From Bettongia penicillata ogilbyi (Eukaryota; Chordata; Mammalia; Diprotodontia; Potoroidae): a stretch of 64,000 nt of DNA. The stretch covers positions 10,261,570 to 10,325,569 of the forward strand of contig JAJHZJ010000496.1 in NCBI GenBank assembly GCA_023548195.1. The letters are read 5' to 3'. Positions 43,241 through 53,830 of this stretch are shown one piece after another. Every line of letters starts with the position of its first letter. The first letter of the stretch is position 1. The notes below the pieces were generated by a model. The model was not told the origin of the DNA. It worked only from the letters and a program-made list of their open reading frames with translations, and did no database searches. A program made the position numbers and the translations under genes.

Positions 43241-44012
43241 AATAGCTCTTTTTTTTGGACAGGGAAGTACTGGAAATCTATTTTTTCAGATAATTGCAAG
43301 ACATCTTTTTTAAATGTTTCATGCTATTCTTGTGGACAAAATGGGAAAAAATTGTAAGTTAGAGGGGTTGGAACCAAGATGGTAGAGTAGAAAGATGCAC
43401 ATACTGAAGCTCTTCCCCCACAGCCCATAAAATACCTATAAAGAAAGACTCTCAACAAATTCTAGAGCAGCAGAAACCAGAGAACAACTGAGTGAAGGAG
43501 ATTTCCAGCCCAGGGTAACCTGGAAGGTCGATGGGAAAAGTCTGTCAACTGGACTGGAGTGGAGCCCAGTTCAGCCTTGGCCACACAGCACAGGGATGAG
43601 GACCAGAGCAGGCCTGGGGAGTGGGGGGGAATCCCCAGTGGCAGCAGCCACAGTTCACAGATCCTTCAACCCACAGGCACCAAAGGCAGCTTCAAAGGTC
43701 AGCAAAAGGGAGAAAAACCTCCATGAAAAAGGAGCAAGGTCCTCCCCTAGCCCTGGCCCCAGGCAGTGGTGGCAGCAGCAGCAGCAGGCAGTGGTGGCTA
43801 TGGTGGCCGGGAAGGCAGCAATCAGTATCCATTGTTGGATAAAGCCCCTGGGGCAATTTAACAGTTTATCTGAACCTCAGACTCAAGTTCCACCAGGTAG
43901 TATACTCCTCTCCCTTGATTGTGCCACCTTGGAGGAACTAAGATTTTACAGAACCCCCAGATTATACCCTACTCTTGACAGAGGACCCAAAGTCAAGTAA
44001 CTGGTTGGGAAA

Positions 44013-45127
44013 ATGCCCAAAAAAGGGAAAAAAAATAAGATTATAGAAGGTTACTTTCTTGGTGAACAGATATATTCTCCCATCCTTTCAGATGAGGAAG
44101 AACAATATTTACCATCAGGAGAAGACATAAAAGTCAAGGCTTCTGCATTCAAAACCTCCAAAATAAATATGCAATGGTTCCAGGCCATGGAAGAGCTGAA
44201 AAAGCATTTTGAAAATCAAGTAAGAGAGGTGGAGGAAAAATTGGGATCAGAAATGAGAGAGATGCAAGAAAATCATGAAAAGTAAGTCAACAGCTTGCTA
44301 AAGGAAATTCCAAAAAACCCTGAAGAAAATAACACCTTTAAAAATAAACTAATTCAATTGGCAAAAGAGGTCCATAAAGCCAATGAGGAGAAGAATGCTT
44401 TAAAAAGAAGAATTAACCAAATGGAAAAAGAGGTTCAGAAGCTCACTAAAGAAAATAGTTCTTTAAAAATTAGAATGGAGCAGATGGAAGTTAATGACTT
44501 TATGAGAAACCAAGAAATTACAAAACAAAACCAAAAAAGTGAAAAAATGGAAGATAATGTTAAATATCTCATGGGAAAAACAACTGACCTGGAAAATAGA
44601 TACAGGAGAGACAATTTAGAAATTATGGGACTACTTGAAAACCATGATACAAAAAAGAGCCTAGACATCATCTTTCATCAAGTTATCAAGAATAAGTGCC
44701 CTGATAGTCTAGAACCAGAGGGCAAAATAAATATTGAAAGAATCCACTGATCACCTCCTGAAAGAGATCCAAAAAGGGAAACTCATAGGAATATTGTAGC
44801 CAAATTCCAGAGTTCCCAGGTCAAGGAAAAAATATTGCAAGCAGCCAGGAAGAAACAATTCAAGTACTGTGGAAATAAAATCAGGATAACACAAGATCTA
44901 GCTGCTTCTACATTAAGGGATTGAAGGGCTTGGAATATGATATTCCAGAAGTCAAAGGAACTAGGATTAAAATCAAGAATCACCTACCCGGCAAAACTGA
45001 GTATAATACTTCAGAGGAAAAAAAATGGTCATTCAGTGAAATAGAGGACTTCCAAGCATTCTTGATGAAAAGACCAGAGCTGAAAAGAAAATTTTACTTT
45101 CAAACACAAGAATCAAGAGAAGCATAA
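44013..45127 (+). pseudogene. Decayed L1 ORF1 of the HAL1-type element
   Basis: ORF1 of L1 makes the RNA-binding chaperone protein of the retrotransposition complex. Here the frame starts at MPKKGKKNK and runs through a Lys/Glu-rich coiled-coil stretch (about 44170-44600). It goes on to the RNA-binding part (DLENRYRRDNLEIMG) and ends near WSFSEIEDFQAFLMKRPELK. In-frame stops lie at 44283-44285 (TAA), 44748-44750 (TGA) and about 44923 (TGA), and a frameshift lies near 45020. Coding spans about 370 codons, close to L1 ORF1 length. It cannot make a full protein. Confidence 0.85.
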
Positions 45128-45257
45128 AAAGGCAAACAGGAAAGAGAAATCACAAAAGACTTACTAAAATTGAACTGTTTACATTCCTACATGGAAAGAT
45201 AATAATTGTAACTCTTGAAATTTTCTTAGTATCTGGGTAGTTGAAAGGATTATACAC

Positions 45258-45261
<4 letters not shown>

Positions 45262-45310
<49 letters not shown>
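45262..45310. repeat. (GA)n microsatellite
   Basis: Perfect GA run inside the 3' part of the HAL1-type element. Confidence 0.97.
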
Positions 45311-46216
45311 ACAGAGTGAGTTGAACAGGAAGGGATCATATCTAAAAAAATAAAATTAAGGGGTGAGAGAGGAATATATTGGGAAGAGAAAGGGAGAAAT
45401 AGGATGGGGCAAATTATCTCTCATAGAAGGGGCAAGACAAAGCTTTTCCAATGGAGAGGAAAAGGGAGAAGGTGAGAGGGAAAAAGTGAAGCTTACTCTC
45501 ATCACATTTGGCTCAGGGAAGGAATAACATGCACAGTCAATTTGGTGTGAAAATCAAGAAAGTAGGGGAGAAGGGGATAAGCAGGGTGGGGGGATGATGG
45601 AAGGGAGGGGGCAATTAGAAGTAAACACTCCTGGGGAGGGACAAGGTCAAAAGAGACAATAGAAGAAATGGGGAGCAGGATAGGATGGAGGGAAATATAG
45701 TTACACAACATGACTAATTAATGTTCCTTCTAACTGATATTTAGTTATTCATTGTCTGAGAAATCTGCAGGGTAGGGGTGTTGAAAACTGGAGACTAGAG
45801 TGCAAAGGAATTCATTAGGAGACCAAGTTTAAGAGTTGCAGTACATGAGAATCAGGGGATGGTGACCAAGAGAGCTAACATAACCTTAGGCTTCAGTAAG
45901 AGGCATAGAGTCCACAGTCAGGGTCTGTGGGTCCCATATTTTAGGAAGGACCTTAATGACTTGGAGAGTATCCAAGATGATGATACTCTCAAGTTCATGC
46001 CAAATAAGGATTGGCTGAAGGAAGCAGGGAAGTTTAATCTAAAAAAGAAAGCCTGGGGAAGGGAGGAGGGCTATGATAGCTGTTTTCAAGCGTTCGAAGG
46101 GTTGTCATGCAAAAGAGGGATTAAACTTGCTATGCTTGCCCACTCCACCCCCAGGGGGCAGTACCAGAAGCAATGAGTGGAATTTACCAAGAGGCTAATT
46201 TAGTCTTGGTCTAAGG

Positions 46217-46381
46217 CAGTGATTCCCAGATGATTCATGGCTAAAAATTCTTTAATGGAGCCTTAAGCAGTAAATAATTGCAGAATAGTATAAGTAGCGT
46301 ATTAAATTAATCCAGGGCTTCACAACATTTCTTTCTTGTCATTGAAAGCAGTTCTTGGAACCAAAAACACTGGAATCACTG
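46217..46381. mobile_element. hAT-type element with perfect ends and target duplication, 165 bp
   Basis: Perfect 10-bp inverted ends CAGTGATTCC and GGAATCACTG, flanked by identical 8-mers GTCTAAGG (46209-46216 and 46382-46389). Eight-base duplications are the hAT signature. No coding; non-autonomous. Confidence 0.95.
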
Positions 46382-46427
46382 GTCTAAGGGAAAATTTTCC
46401 AATAATTATGTCATCCAAAATTATCGC

Positions 46428-46671
46428 TAACATTTATGTGGCACTTAAAGTGCTTTTCACATTATCCCATTTGAGCTTCACAACATCCCTATGACATAGA
46501 CACTATTATTATCCCCATTTTACAGATGAAAAAACTAAAGTTGAAAAGTTTAACTGACAAATCTAAGATTACATAATATGTAATTGTCTAAGATAGTATT
46601 TGGAACTCTGGTTTCCCTGACTCCAACTCTAACACCCCATTCACTGTGTCACCTAGCTGCCAAAAGAGAAA
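46428..46671 (-). mobile_element. MIR-like SINE, antisense
   Basis: acatttatgtggcacttaaa, ttacagatgaaaaaactaaa, tcactgtgtcacctagctgc. CCAAAA flanks it on both sides (near 46415 and 46658), a possible target duplication. Confidence 0.75.
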
Positions 46672-46830
46672 CAGGCTAATCTCAGGAGGTAGGGAGTTCT
46701 TCATCACTGGATGCTTCAAGAAAAGACTGGATGATGCCTTGTCAAATATATCATAGCAGGAATTCTTATTCCAGTGGGTGGGACAGAATGGCCTCTGAGG
46801 CCCCTTCTGAATCTGAGACTCTGATTCGGT

Positions 46831-47269
46831 ACATGCAATGGTTCATTAGAGTAAGAGTCCTCAGGTTAGGGTCCAGAGCATTGGTCTGAGAGGAGACTCT
46901 TCTGAGAGAAGAGTTAAGATACTGAACTAATTAGTTCAGACAGACCAAAGTTCCTGAGTACATATACCCAGGGATAACCTAATATTTAACTTGAAACAGC
47001 ATAACTGCCAGCTATGAAGATGAAAAAAGGGGGTTTGGAGAAAATTTAGCCAACTCAATGTTACTGATCCCACATCTCTCTCTTCAATTCCTAGCAATAT
47101 CCACAGGGTAAAGAGAAATAATCTAAGACCATGTTTACCAAGTGTTTCATTGCCCTTCACCTAATTAAAATAGATTTATGGTTCTCAGAGGATATCCATT
47201 CATTCAAGAGAGAAACAAGCAAGGCCAGCATTTTTCTCTGAGTTTTTTTCTAATAATTTCTGTCCTCAA
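46831..47269. other. Intergenic stretch without recognised feature
   Basis: No gene or repeat family recognised. Confidence 0.4.
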
Positions 47270-47409
47270 AGAGGCAACATGACTTAATAGACAGAGGGCC
47301 AGACTTGGAACCAAAGATTGGGTTCAAGGCATAATTCTGAAAAGTATTTAAAATAACATATCCCTCAAGTGATTTTATTAATAAAAATAATTGTTCGGTA
47401 AACAATAAT

Positions 47410-49070
47410 ATTTACTTCAATTCAATAAAAATTTATGAAATAACCTGCTTGATATGTGCCAACCACTGTGCTAAGTGCTGGGGACACAAAAAGAGACAAA
47501 AGACAGTCCCTGCTTTCAAGGAGCTTACAATCTAATGGTGAGGGAACAATATGTAAACAGACAGATGGATAGATGAGAGAGAGATCATGTAATACAGGAT
47601 AAATAGGAAATAATTAACAGAGGGAAGGCATTGGAATTAAGAAGGGTTGAGGAAGGTTTCCTGGAGGTCAGATTTTAGTTGGGACTTGAAAGAATTCAGG
47701 GAGGTAAGTAGTTGGGGTAGAGGAGGAAGATCATTCCAACTATGAAGGACAGTCAGAAAGAATACCTGGAACTAAGAGATGGAGTGTCTTGTTCATGAAA
47801 TAGCCAGGAAGTCAGAGTCACAAGTACATGTTGAAATTAAGGTATAAGACTGGAAAAGTAGGAGGAGGCTAGGTTATGAAGGGCTTCGAATGCCAAACAG
47901 AGCATTTTGTATTTGCTTCTGGAGGAAACAGGGAGCAACTGGAGTTTATTAATTAGGGGGATAATATGATCAAACTTGTGTTTTAGGAAAATCACTTCAG
48001 TGGCTAAAGTGGAGTGGGGAGAGACTTGAGGCAGGCAGACCCACCAGCAGGTGATTGCAGTGATCAAGGTGTGAAGTGATTAGGAACTGCCTTAGAGTGC
48101 TGGTGGTTAAAGGAGAGAAAAACCTATTCAAGAGATATTGCAAAGGTGAAATAACAAGCAACAGCTGGGATCAGGAGGGAGGATGGGCAAGAGATGGTGA
48201 GGAATCCAGGATGACTCCAAGGTTAAAAGTCTGAGAGATCAGAAGAATGGTGTTACCTTCTACAGCAGTAGGTAATATAGTGGGGCAGAAGAGTTTAGGG
48301 GAAAGATAATCAGTTCTGTTTTGGACGTAGGGAGTTTAATTGTCTACAGGACATCCAGTTTAGATGTCTGGAAGGCAACAGGAGAGCTAAGGAAGTCAGC
48401 AGAGGTACTAGGACAGGAAAGGTAGATTTGAGAAACAACAGCACAAAAATGGTAATTAAATGCATGGGAGCAGATGAGATCACCAAGTGAAATAGTACAG
48501 AGGTAGAAGAGAACCCAGGACAGAACTATGAGGGACATCTGTCATGAGAGATTGTGATTCGGAGGAGGATCCGAGACAGGGAAGGAGTGGGCAAATAGAT
48601 AGGAGGAACACCAGAAATGGTGTTCTGAAGACCTACAGGGTTTTGAGGAGGAAAGAGCAATCAACGGTATCAAGGTTGTAGAGAGGTCAAAGAGAGCAAA
48701 GACTGAGAAAAGACCAGAGGATTTGGCAACTAACAGATTCTCAGTAACTGTGGAAGGAGTAATTTCAGTGTAATGATAAGACTAGAAGCCAGATTATATA
48801 AGGCGTTAAGAGCAGAGTGAGAGGAGAGAACATGGAGTCACCTATTGTAGATAGTAGATTAGCTACAAAGAGCAGAAAATAAATGGGATGATAGTTTGGG
48901 ATGGAAGGCTCAAGAGGACGTTTTTTTCAGGATAGGAGAGGCTTGGGCATGTTTGTAGGAAGTAGGGCAAGAGTCAGTAGAGAGGGAGATATTGAAGCTA
49001 TGTGAAAGAATAGGGATGACAGAGAGAGCAGTCTCTTGGAGGAGAAAGGATGGAAAGAGATCACTTAAAC
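47410..49070 (-). mobile_element. Long antisense L2-clade LINE, about 1.65 kb
   Basis: The 3' tail is at the left (atgtgccaaccactgtgcta, caaggagcttacaatctaat) and coding decays to the right. The minus strand keeps C-terminal text of the reverse transcriptase ORF (LPVSSRSKYKMLCLAFEALH near 47.9 kb) and the GDLICSHAFNYH region near 48.45 kb. L2 is favoured over CR1/L3 because of the 3' tail. Confidence 0.8.
47837..48538 (-). pseudogene. L2-clade reverse transcriptase remnant
   Basis: Two broken minus-strand frames (48538-48344 and 48067-47837) align in order with the palm domain and the C-terminus of L2/CR1 reverse transcriptases. The palm motif that should read YADD reads CAVV, so the catalytic aspartates are lost, and frameshifts separate the pieces. 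Non-functional. Confidence 0.75.
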
Positions 49071-49239
49071 TAATTAGTGTATTTATAAACCTTAAAAAGT
49101 TTTTACTATTCTTTCAATTTCTTTATCAATCAGAAAGCATTTACGAAGAGATGAATGGTCACCCAGCACCTCACAAAGCCCGTAAGAGATTCCAAAGAGA
49201 ATAGAATCCAGTCCCCAACTGCAAGAAGTTGACAATGTA

Positions 49240-49410
49240 GATGGAAATGCAATGTAGTGAAGAGAACGCTAAACTTGAAATCAAAAGAATTATTCATCTT
49301 GCCCCATAACATTTAGTGGCTGTGGGCTCCTAGGCAAGTCACTGACCCTCTGAGTCTGTTTCTTTGTCAGCAAAATGGAACTAACACTCACAATGTCTAC
49401 CTTCTAGATT
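49240..49410 (+). mobile_element. MIR-like SINE
   Basis: gtgggctcctaggcaagtca then ctgtttctttgtcagcaaaa. Confidence 0.6.
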
Positions 49411-49414
49411 ATTG

Positions 49415-49910
49415 TGAACATGACTAATATGGAAACGTTTTGGATAATTTATGCATATCGTTTAGGCAAAAATTATGCAACATAAACATAATTAGTCACA
49501 TTGTTTGCCTTCTGTACATGTGTTCATCCTTCATTGCCAAAGAAGAGAAATAATGACATGACTTGCTCTTGGCTTTGAGTGAGGGAGGGCTGTGCAGGTC
49601 ACCAGCCTCACTTCTCCTCCAGAGCCATCTCGATCCAGTGACAAGAAATTCATCAGGTTGACTAGAGATGACCCAAGATCAGGTAACTGGGTTAAGTGAC
49701 TTGCCCAAGGTCACACAGCTAGTGAGTGTCAAGTGTCTGAGGTGAGATTTAAACTCAGGTCTTTCTGACTCCTGCACTTCTGACTCCTATCCACTGTATC
49801 ACCTAGCTGCCCCTGTTTGCCTGCTAATGGAAGTAGGAAAGGTGGAAAGGAGGAAAAGAATTTGGAACTCAAAATTTTTAAAAATTAATGTTAAGAAGAA
49901 AGAAAGAAAA
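49415..49910 (+). mobile_element. L1-type 3' tail, split by a SINE
   Basis: acatgactaatatggaaacg ... tgtttgcctt (to 49511) and gaatttggaactcaaaattt (49855 on) are neighbouring parts of the tail seen whole at 58545-58885. Confidence 0.7.
49511..49813 (-). mobile_element. Full-length tRNA-derived SINE, antisense, with target duplication
   Basis: Runs from the reversed tail (tgtgttcatccttcattgcc) to tcacctagctgcc. TGTTTGCCT occurs on both sides (49502-49510 and 49814-49822). Confidence 0.85.
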
Positions 49911-49949
49911 ACATGAGGTTCAAATGTGATAATATATGAAACATGAATG

Positions 49950-50190
49950 AAAGTTTATTCATGCAAAGAGCTAAACTTTGATTGAGGATACAAATACAAA
50001 AGCAAAATAGTCCCCCCTTCTCAAGGAGCTCACATCCTAATAGAAGGATAAAACATCCACTTACAAATTAATCAATAAATATTTATTAAGCACTTACTAT
50101 GTGCCACACACTGTGCTAAGCACTCGGAATACCAAAAGAGGCAAAAGACAGCCCCCAACCTCAAGGAACTTACAATCTAATAGATGGAAA
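49950..50190 (-). mobile_element. L2 LINE 3' tails, antisense
   Basis: First piece tctcaaggagctcacatcct. Second piece aatatttattaagcacttac, then caaaagacagcccccaacct. Confidence 0.75.
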
Positions 50191-50194
50191 AGCC

Positions 50195-50955
50195 TGGTGG
50201 TGCTTAGGGTGTAACAGAGGACAAATGTTAACGCCTGCTGGTGAAGATGGCGAATAATACAGTTTGGATGGGATGTAAAGAGGAGAAAAGGCTGATATAA
50301 AAACACTTCTTCGTGAGTGTAATTTCAATTCATAAAACCCTATCACTTTCTATTGCCCAAACATTTGATAATATCTCAGACTTTGGCAAAACTAGTTTCC
50401 CCAGTCTTCAATAGCTTTGACTATTGTCACCTTTACAACAGAAATATAGCAAAACAAACTAGGAACTTAGAAATATCAGGGTGGAGAATTGTTTTCTGTT
50501 CCTTCCCTGTCCCCCCAAAGAGAAGAAAACAACCCATGTGCAAAGTCTCTAACACCCCCAGTTTAACAGAATTTAGAAGAAACTGCAGACAAGCACAACT
50601 TAGAGGGAATTTTCCCCACTGTGCACTGACATTTCTCCACCATCGCCCCTTCCTATATGCTTAATGAGGCAAGTGTACAAAGAGCAAGAGCAAGAAAATG
50701 TTTCAAACCCCATGGGTTCGTATTATGCCTCAGGGTACCACATATCCTCTGTATATGTAGCCAGTATATGCTTCATCAGCAAATTCACAGAAGTGTGACT
50801 TTATTTCATATATGCATTTTATCATCTCAGTACTGCACTGGCTCCATGATCACATAGATGGGAGGGTTCCTCTGGTGGTACAGCTCATAACCCATCATCA
50901 TTTGAGGGAGGGAGAATACAGAGTGAAGAAGAGGGCCGGTGGGAAGGAAGTGTCC
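50195..50955. other. Intergenic stretch without recognised feature
   Basis: Only short frames without motifs. Confidence 0.4.
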
Positions 50956-50960
50956 TAAAG

Positions 50961-51233
50961 CAGGGCTTCTTAAACTTTTTCCACTTTCATAGCATTTTTG
51001 ACATTGCATGACCCGAGGGCATGCATAGTGCAAGGGGCACATGCTTTGTGTTCAGAACCAAGGCTGTGGTGAAGTTGTGCAATGCAACATGGGCAAGTGC
51101 TGCCAGAAACACCTCAGATTCGTTGAAAGTTTGATTTTTAATTAATTTTTGGTCATTTCGCACTCAGAAACCTTTTGCTGTTGCCAGATTTTTTGCAACA
51201 CCATGGTCGTGACCCACAGTTTAAGAAACACTA
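50961..51233. mobile_element. hAT-type element, about 273 bp
   Basis: Left end caGGGcTTCTTAAACTtttt; right end agtttaagaaacact, its inverse over about 12 bases. Body has no coding. Flanking 8-mers do not match, so the edges or target duplication are decayed. Confidence 0.7.
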
Positions 51234-51239
51234 TAGAAC

Positions 51240-51834
51240 CTAGAAGTAACTGTGGAAAGATATTATATTGCCCTACTTAACACCATGGCTTCTGAGCCTC
51301 CACCAAGATGTTTCAACCAATCATTCATAACAACGGCACTTTTAGATATTAAAAATAACCATTTAGATAATAGTAATAACAGTGCCATAGGTAGCCATAT
51401 AATAAAATAAATAATTGAGGGCATCACGATCCTCCCACATGGGTAGGTTAAAATACTCTCACACTGACTGCACTCAGTATTTGTGGGGAACAGTGAGCCT
51501 ACATAGGAACCTGGGACAAAAACACAAGGGAGGAAAACTCATGTGCTCAGAGTAACTTAGAACTCGATACTGCAGGTTTGGATGTTCAGGAACCTCTGCA
51601 TCATATGAAGCTAGATCTCTACTCACTGCTTCTCTACTGATTCTCTCTGCCCTCTAGTTGGATAAATCCTCTTCTTGTCCATGGTTAAGCATAGCCTGTA
51701 CAACCTCTTTCAACTTAGAATCACTCTTAAAAGCACTTTTAAAATGTTACCTCTTAAACAGCAGTTTGCTTTAGGCTAAAGAACCTCAAAGCTCACCATA
51801 GTGGCTACCTTAGGGTTACGCAGATCAGATCAGC
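51240..51834. other. Intergenic stretch without recognised feature
   Basis: No gene or repeat family recognised. Confidence 0.4.
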
Positions 51835-52075
51835 AACACTTGGGTGGTTCAGTGGCTAGAGCACCTGACCTGAAATCAGGAAGACCTACATTCAAATCTG
51901 CTCTCAGAAGCTTACTATTTCTAGTCACTCCACCTCCGATTACCTCAGTTTCCTCATCGGCAAAATGGGGATAGTAATAGCACCTGCCTCCCAGGATTTA
52001 TTGTGACAATCAGACGAGATAATAAGTATAATGTGCTTAGCACGATACCTGGCACTTAGCAAAGCGCTACATTTT
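51835..52075 (+). mobile_element. Full-length MIR-like SINE
   Basis: gtggttcagtggctagagca, cattcaaatctgctctcaga, cctcagtttcctcatcggca, acgatacctggcacttagca. Confidence 0.8.
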
Positions 52076-53095
52076 TTTTATTTTATTATTTTGCTTATTT
52101 TTTATTAATTATTTATTTTATTATTAGATTTTTGTTAGTATTAGTTATTCACTTGGCAGGATGCTACATTTTCAATCAGAGCAGAGCTTGCAGCAAATAC
52201 CTCAGGTTGACCCTGTATCTATGACAAGCCAGTCTACCCAGTTCTTGCAAAGCAGCGAAAGTGCTTGTCTTTCCCCCTTTCTGATTTTTCCTCTCAAACC
52301 AGAGAATGGTAGCAAGGAATAGCACAAGCTTCAGAAAGGCTTCACCTCTTAAGCTCTAAAGGGCGTAAAGAGCCATATCTGGAAATGAACCTATCAGGAA
52401 TCATGTAGCCAGAACCTTTGGTCAACTGACCATTCTTGTGGCTGTTCTTTTCAAATATACTGCTCTTCTGACCACCTGCTATTTCTACAGTCTTCGCTGG
52501 ACTCAATCTCAGCCTCCCATATCTAAACCTCCTATGCTTTCCAGCAACTTAAATCAGAGCATCCTAGCTTTCAAAGACTTACCTTTCTCTTAAAAGGTAG
52601 CAAGTCTCCAAACTGCTCCTATGAAATCTATAGCCCTCTTTTAAAAATACATTCCTCCAAATAGTTATGTAGTTTCTTATTTTTAGCTTAAATCTCTTTG
52701 GATTCTCTTAATTTAGTTTAATTCTCTTTCATCATAAAATAGTTATGTGAAAGATCACAATTCTTCATAGTTCTAATGGATGCAGCCATGATCTTCCATC
52801 ACTTGAACGCCATTCTCTATCCTTAAACTGTGTCTTCATTCTCATTCATATTTTTCCAGTCTTTATTAAAGTTCTTTATCTGCCCCCCTTTAGTTGCCAA
52901 ATGCTTCTCATACAAGTGAAGCATTATCCTGCATCTTTCATGAGATCATTTCAGTCTTTATACTGATTGAATAAGTCATTTTTCTATTCAAAACTGCCCA
53001 TCTCATTGAAAGCTATATTTCTTCATACATACATTTTGCATTTGATTTTGATTTTATCAAAATCAAAGCTCTTTTCCTATTGCTTTTAGACATAA
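52076..53095. other. AT-rich intergenic stretch
   Basis: Begins with a TTTATT-rich run (52070-52150). No gene recognised. Confidence 0.4.
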
Positions 53096-53099
53096 ATGT

Positions 53100-53830
53100 T
53101 CGTTTATAAGAGCAACAGAGACCAGAAAAAGATGGAGAAGTAGCAGGAAGCAATACAGATCAGGTTCCCCAATACTACTCCAAAAAAGACCTAAGAAGAG
53201 ACACTTAAGAAAAAACCATAGTAGACCATCTTTGCAGCCAACCATCATAAATTCAGCCAAAAGACAAGTAGCCAGAACAAGAGCTGTAGAACAGGAATGG
53301 GCTGGGATCAAAGACTTTGCTCCTAGGCTCAGAACAGGTTTTTGTTAAATGTAGCATTATTGCTCTGACCCCACGGAGGCTTCAACAGAAATGATGGGCT
53401 GGGGCCATCAGCTATTTACTGAAATTTCACCCAATGTGACTGACACCAGGATCTGGAGCCTGGAATGCCCATGAATGCATTCAGGTGGTACCCTTGATCA
53501 GACCACAGAAAGGTCATTAAAATTTGCAGATATTTGGCCCAAGTGGACGCTTGAAAAACAGAGCCCTTATTAACCAAAGACCACAGTGGCAGGCCCTCAG
53601 CTAAAACAGACCAGTACCATACAACACCATGCAAGTGCCACCAGAAGTCCACAGTGTCTGACCCTAAGACAAAGCTCCAGTCCAAGAAGGTAAGACTGGA
53701 AGAATGAGTAAACGATAACAGATGAAAAGATGTCCAAGATGCAAACCCAGTAAAAGATAATAACTCAAAAATTCCTACCAGCAAAGTCTCATAGAAAAAC
53801 ACAGCTTGACCACAGGATTGATTAGAATTC
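53100..53830 (+). mobile_element. Possible L1-type 5' region
   Basis: gaccagaaaaagatggagaa resembles the start of L1/HAL1 5' UTRs, and the following purine-rich, CCA-rich text is of similar style. Weak; no ORF1 follows. Minus-strand frames of 128 and 82 residues are Trp/Leu/Phe-rich without motifs. Confidence 0.3.

Larger units (their letters stand above)
43370..45715 (+). mobile_element. HAL1-type half LINE-1 element, about 2.35 kb
   Basis: Begins with an L1 5' UTR-like start (ggttggaaccaagatggtag), has one decayed L1 ORF1 (44013-45127), and then passes directly into a purine-rich 3' region (aggaatatattgggaagaga, tgaagcttactctcatcaca) with no ORF2. An L1 with ORF1 but no reverse transcriptase is the definition of HAL1 elements, known from marsupials and other mammals. 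It stops at acaacatgactaatta, short of the full 3' tail seen at 58545. A (GA)n run sits at 45262-45309. Confidence 0.75.
45850..46830 (+). mobile_element. CR1/L3-type LINE 3' end, interrupted twice
   Basis: Pieces: about 45850-46208 (gaaggaccttaatgacttgg, agctgttttcaagcgttcga); 46390-46425 (gaaaattttccaataattat); 46672-46830 (caggaggtagggagttcttc, ggccccttctgaatctgaga). Between them sit a hAT element and an antisense SINE. Confidence 0.7.

Noticed and set aside
43596..44000. 134-residue frame with a short Gln run as a gene
   Set aside because: It lies within the 5' UTR of the HAL1-type element and ends before its ORF1.
53416..53802. 128-residue minus-strand frame as a membrane protein
   Set aside because: Hydrophobic content comes from the complement of purine-rich sequence; possible L1-type 5' region and no start context or homology recognised.
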